A stretch of 64,000 nt of DNA from Molanna angustata (lineage: Eukaryota > Arthropoda > Insecta > Trichoptera > Molannidae). Under the pieces are notes generated by a model, which had not been told where the DNA came from, did not search any database, and saw only the letters and a list, made by a program, of their open reading frames with translations. Location: NCBI GenBank assembly GCA_963576475.1, contig OY754982.1, positions 15,008,217-15,072,216 of the forward strand. Reading direction: 5' to 3'. Below are positions 61,601 to 64,000 of the stretch, piece by piece. Positions within the stretch are counted from its first letter, which is position 1. Every line of letters starts with the position of its first letter. Position numbers and translations under genes: made by a program.

Positions 61601-63927
61601 ATAGTACAGCTGTTAGTTGCTCGAGAAGAAATATAAAATAAAACAAAGTATTTATGTTATTAGTATTCCTATATTTGACATAGTACAGCTGTTAGTTGCT
61701 CGAGAAGAAATATAAAATAAAACAAAGTATTTATGTTATTAGTATTCCTATAACAATATCATGAAGAAAATAAATTTATCAAGTATTTCAAAAATATGTA
61801 GCGGGTCGAACAAACACATCTCTAATCTCTCCCACCAGTCAGACGGCCGGCTATAAAAGCGCGATCGAGCCGCGCGACAAATATTCGTCATCTTCATTGA
61901 CTCCGCGAATTTTATCGATATACATATTTAGTTAAAGTATAATTTATAATCTTGTGTATTTGTTAACTGGCTTTAATAAAGTGTAAGTACTTTATCAATC
62001 TTTCAATATTGATATACCCACTGTTGCTATTTCTCTCTGCTTAATATTGTATCTCTTTATGCTGTGCAAATATCTCAGGTATTGCACAGTATAAATTGGG
62101 GAACGGTTTGTCCATATAACACGTGTGGGCAAACCGTGAAAAAGGTACACGACCGGCTGGTTTGATTCCAACCCAAGCGTGCAAAAAGTTCCTTGTCCGG
62201 CAGTTCAATTCTGACCCAAACGAGTAAGTGGTACAGGATATCAAACCCTCGATGATTCATCCCACGAGAGCCATACCTCCTATACTCCCTTATTAGTCAT
62301 AAATACCTTTTTCTCACCATAAATACATATTCATTCCATCGTCACTATGATTAGTCTGCTTTTTTTTTCTGTATTTTATTTACTATTGTAACAAATCTAC
62401 ATGGGGGGCTTCACCTTGCTTTGTTATAAGAGATTGCATTACATCAATAAACTCACCTTTGTGCAATATAAATAAATTAAACAAATAAATATGTCACAAG
62501 TCAAATAATAATGCAATTTTTTAGGTTAATCAAAAAGTGATTATTTAATTTACCTGATTCAAATCCTTGTGCTGAACTTTAAAGAATCTGATGGCAAGTC
62601 CATCATTGTGTGGAACAGTCCATCGAACCATTACACTCTGATCTGTGAGTCGGGTGACGTTCGGCCTCGATGGTGGAATCATTACTACATTAACAAAAAG
62701 AAAAAAAGGTAAGATTTTTGTATTTATTTATAAACTTTAATTTCATATAACCCCGTATTCAACTATTGTAACTAAAATAGGAACATACTAAAATTGTAGA
62801 TTTAAGATTTATGGTCTTATTTCAGCGTTATAAAATATCAACTTGGACTAAATGGAATAGGAACATACCTTTATTGGCCGGAACATTCTTAAAAAGTTAC
62901 TGAATTAGACGTTTTTCGAATAATTATGAAATGATAGTTACTGAATACGGGGTACTATATCGAAATTTTCTGAGTTAAATTTGTGGCACATTTGAATTTT
63001 ACAATTTACAATTGAGTAATTTGATATTGTACCAGTACATATGAAACTTAATTAAATTACTCATTTATAATTTTAACAAAGTGAATTGTGATATATAAAA
63101 TTATTTAAAAAAGCAAAGTTCATTTTCTTTCATAATCTGTCAGACACTAGTATTGAAAAACATCTTGAAAGATTACATGGGCTGTGCAGAGGGCTAATTT
63201 TTGTTTTTTGCTTGATGGGTATCTGCGCAAACTGAAATATGTCATAATATTTGCTGATATACCTAATTAAACAAAAGAAATGGTGAAATGAAAATATAAA
63301 AAAAAACTAAATGATAAAATAATAACCATTTCCTCTGTGATTATGTCCCTTTGGTCTGGAATGTCTTCTTCCATTCCCTCCTTGCTGGCCAGGCCTTATT
63401 ACTCCCATTTCTTCGTGTCCTGGTTCACCTCCGCCTCCCTGAAATATTTTTAATAATAATATGGTTCAATTAGTAAAAAAAATGTGTGGTTTTTGATCAA
63501 TAATTGATAAAACTTTCCTGATTTCCCATCTTGTGAAAAATATATACCATTCTCTGTCTCTAGATCTTGTTCTGGCATCTGGCAACATTGTTCATATTGC
63601 AAGTTTAAATATGAAATAAATAAAATATCATAAAACAAATATTGAATACTAAAATTATCAGTAGGTATGTTAGAGTAAGTATTTAAAACCAAAATATAAT
63701 CCAATTAGGTATTAAAATTATAAAAAGCATATTAATTTATAAAATAAGAGTTAATGTATAACTTGAAGTGAAACCTAATGGTCATCAACTGACCTGTGAT
63801 ATTTGCTCTTTTGGTACAACACGTAGATACTTGAAAGCTGTGGCACTTCCCAAAGAGTTGTTGGCAAAGCACTGCACTACTCCAGCGTGTCTCTTCTCCA
63901 CTGGGTTTATCTCCAATTCATTATCTC
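52623..63927 (-). CDS. ihog: Interference hedgehog (ihog/boi/CDON family) Hedgehog co-receptor, 3' part
   Basis: Nine exons (minus): 63927-63794, 63438-63327, 62684-62554, 57815-57703, 56978-56816, 56447-56216, 55782-55609, 55116-54983, 52784-52623. All GT-AG with consistent phases; 450 aa, with the 5' end beyond the window. Order: end of an Ig domain ([14 protein letters not shown]); Gly/Arg/His-rich linker; FN3-1 ([17 protein letters not shown]...[12 protein letters not shown]); FN3-2 ([19 protein letters not shown]...[17 protein letters not shown]), closely matching ihog; Gly/Ser stalk; TM about residues 324-348 of this part ([20 protein letters not shown]...), then KKKK; a cytoplasmic tail of about 100 aa ending in ENYV. 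Family members sit in the plasma membrane and bind Hedgehog with Patched. ihog versus boi cannot be separated here. The 4.7-kb intron before FN3-1's second half contains the 79-bp array. Confidence 0.92.
53383..53562 (-). mobile_element. Short MITE with TA target site (copy 2)
   Basis: Inverted copy of 5121-5283: 'tatcctattctgattcat' and 'gacgaatcagaataggaca' ends between TA dinucleotides, with shared 'gtaatgagtcccttataaat'. It lies in the last ihog intron. Confidence 0.65.
53800..53942 (-). mobile_element. tRNA-derived SINE, family A (diverged)
   Basis: 'tacattccctaaactaggca', 'ccactggattactaatcc' and 'agccgctctaccactgaccc' match family A. More diverged than the 10.9-kb copy. Confidence 0.65.
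54040..54930 (+). repeat. Direct repeat pair of about 85 bp, 0.8 kb apart
   Basis: 'ggctgcagtcctatactggc' with 'gttagtgcagtacc' and 'gtttcagtgtta' at 54055-54130 recurs at 54850-54925 with a few changes, same orientation. The sequence between includes a LINE 3'-end-like bit (54600-54700) and the 'gttacatgcaacta' border also seen at 4.5 kb. Could mark the ends of one inserted element. Confidence 0.45.
54605..54705 (-). mobile_element. Diverged LINE 3' end (21.4/47.6-kb family)
   Basis: 'acatacataaataccatcat', 'ctgggtagg', 'cctgacgtacatacttacat' match, in order, the 3' tail of the LINE at 47.58 kb (acatacataccatcacgcc, ggggtaggcag, cttgacacacattcatc). Confidence 0.45.
57560..57645. ncRNA. Pair of hammerhead-like core motifs in inverted orientation
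   Basis: Plus strand: TTGATGA (57609-57615), spacer, GAAAC (57631-57635), 'cagttgtatga'. The opposite strand just upstream reads ATGAAAT, spacer, AAAAC, 'tggttgtata'. The two halves share 'acaaccagt/actggttgt', so they form one hairpin. Core bases deviate (U for C3, A for G12), so catalytic competence is doubtful; relation to the 43.0-kb motif is clear. In an ihog intron. Confidence 0.3.
58113..58323 (+). mobile_element. tRNA-derived SINE, family B, at the head of the 79-bp array
   Basis: 'ttcgtacctcagttggttgg', 'gctgattcc', 'tctgaatctgtgagatgatt', 'ctccagaatgtggcaac' and 'ttattgggtgcatgtta' follow the 30.0-kb copy, with B-box damage. Its 3' tail 'tttgacatagtacagctgtt' is the first array unit. 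Confidence 0.8.
58274..61752 (+). repeat. 79-bp tandem array, 44 copies, in ihog intron
   Basis: The hexamer ctcgag recurs at exactly 79-base spacing from 58302 to 61699, giving 44 units. Units are identical except for one site (aaatatCaaat or aaatatAaaat). About 50 bp of each unit is the 3' tail of SINE family B; the other ~29 bp, 'caaagtatttatgttattag' plus 'tattcctat', continues into unique sequence at the array end, so it is probably the SINE's original 3' flank. Confidence 0.95.
61797..62030 (+). mobile_element. Possible solo LTR
   Basis: It starts TGTAGCGGGTCGAAC and has a TATA box (tataaaa, 61852-61858) followed by a GC-rich stretch and 'attgactccgcg', then AATAAA at 61975-61980. That order (TG, TATA, start, poly(A) signal within 250 bp) is that of an LTR. 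No target duplication, primer-binding site or retroviral genes were found. The right end is uncertain. Confidence 0.4.
62140..62270. repeat. Duplicated 'ggtttgattccaaccc'-type sequence
   Basis: 'ggctggtttgattccaaccc' and 'ggcagttcaattctgaccc' are two diverged, B-box-like segments about 55 bases apart downstream of the possible LTR. Nature unknown. Confidence 0.3.
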
Positions 63928-64000
63928 CTGTGAAAAATTAAATCAATTGGATGAATTTATAAGAAAAATTCTCATACCTATATATTTTCAAACACCCATT

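Noticed and set aside
58274..61752. CRISPR-like array (regular repeats)
   Set aside because: Units are head-to-tail without distinct spacers and the genome is eukaryotic; it is a minisatellite/satellite.
63450..63704. 84-aa minus ORF between two ihog exons
   Set aside because: It lies wholly within an intron, the two flanking exons join in phase without it, and it has no clean acceptor/donor pair.

Overview
The window is nuclear DNA from an insect. Four protein-coding genes can be rebuilt, and three have canonical GT-AG introns. The sequence is AT-rich with many 'taggta/tacctac' words, and much of it is transposon-derived. The ihog-type Hedgehog co-receptor points to arthropods. The repeat content is compatible with Lepidoptera: LINE tails ending in a SAYPARD-like peptide, 'tggttgactggtaga' LINE 3' ends, mariner, PIF/Harbinger, hAT. 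I treat the order as a low-confidence guess.

Layout. 1-11.2 kb is gene-free: three PIF/Harbinger-type elements, two abutting and one nested, followed by several MITEs and an element with a Harbinger-like ORF remnant. 11.2-20.1 kb (minus) is the USF bHLH-leucine-zipper transcription factor, 7 exons, 263 aa, with a nested-transposon intron. 20.4-21.9 kb is a hAT element plus SINE and LINE pieces. 23.5-33.8 kb (minus) is the signal recognition particle receptor alpha subunit, 10 exons, 620 aa, complete; its introns hold a LINE, a dead mariner, MITEs and a perfect 107-bp inverted repeat. 34-36.2 kb holds a SINE, a GC-rich insertion with a 12-bp target duplication, and a TIR element carrying ATCGGCCGAT palindromes. 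36.7-38.4 kb (plus) is a RUNDC1-like coiled-coil/RUN protein, 575 aa, with an uninterrupted CDS. 38.5-52.6 kb is intergenic, with hairpins, minisatellites and LINE remains. 52.6-63.9 kb (minus) is the 3' part of interference hedgehog (ihog/boi/CDON family): nine exons giving the end of an Ig domain, two FN3 domains, a transmembrane helix and the cytoplasmic tail. The 5' end lies beyond the window.

The genes do not form a pathway: transcription factor, ER targeting receptor, RUN-domain protein and Hedgehog co-receptor are ordinary neighbours. The unusual content is the repeat landscape. The main items are a 44-copy, 79-bp array in an ihog intron, apparently started by duplication across the 3' end of a SINE; long perfect hairpins; a foldback element whose ends are built from a ~17-bp motif; and dispersed motifs resembling hammerhead-ribozyme cores. 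I found no CRISPR, operon, true tRNA or rRNA gene. All exon borders were read by eye from splice sites, frame continuity and family knowledge.
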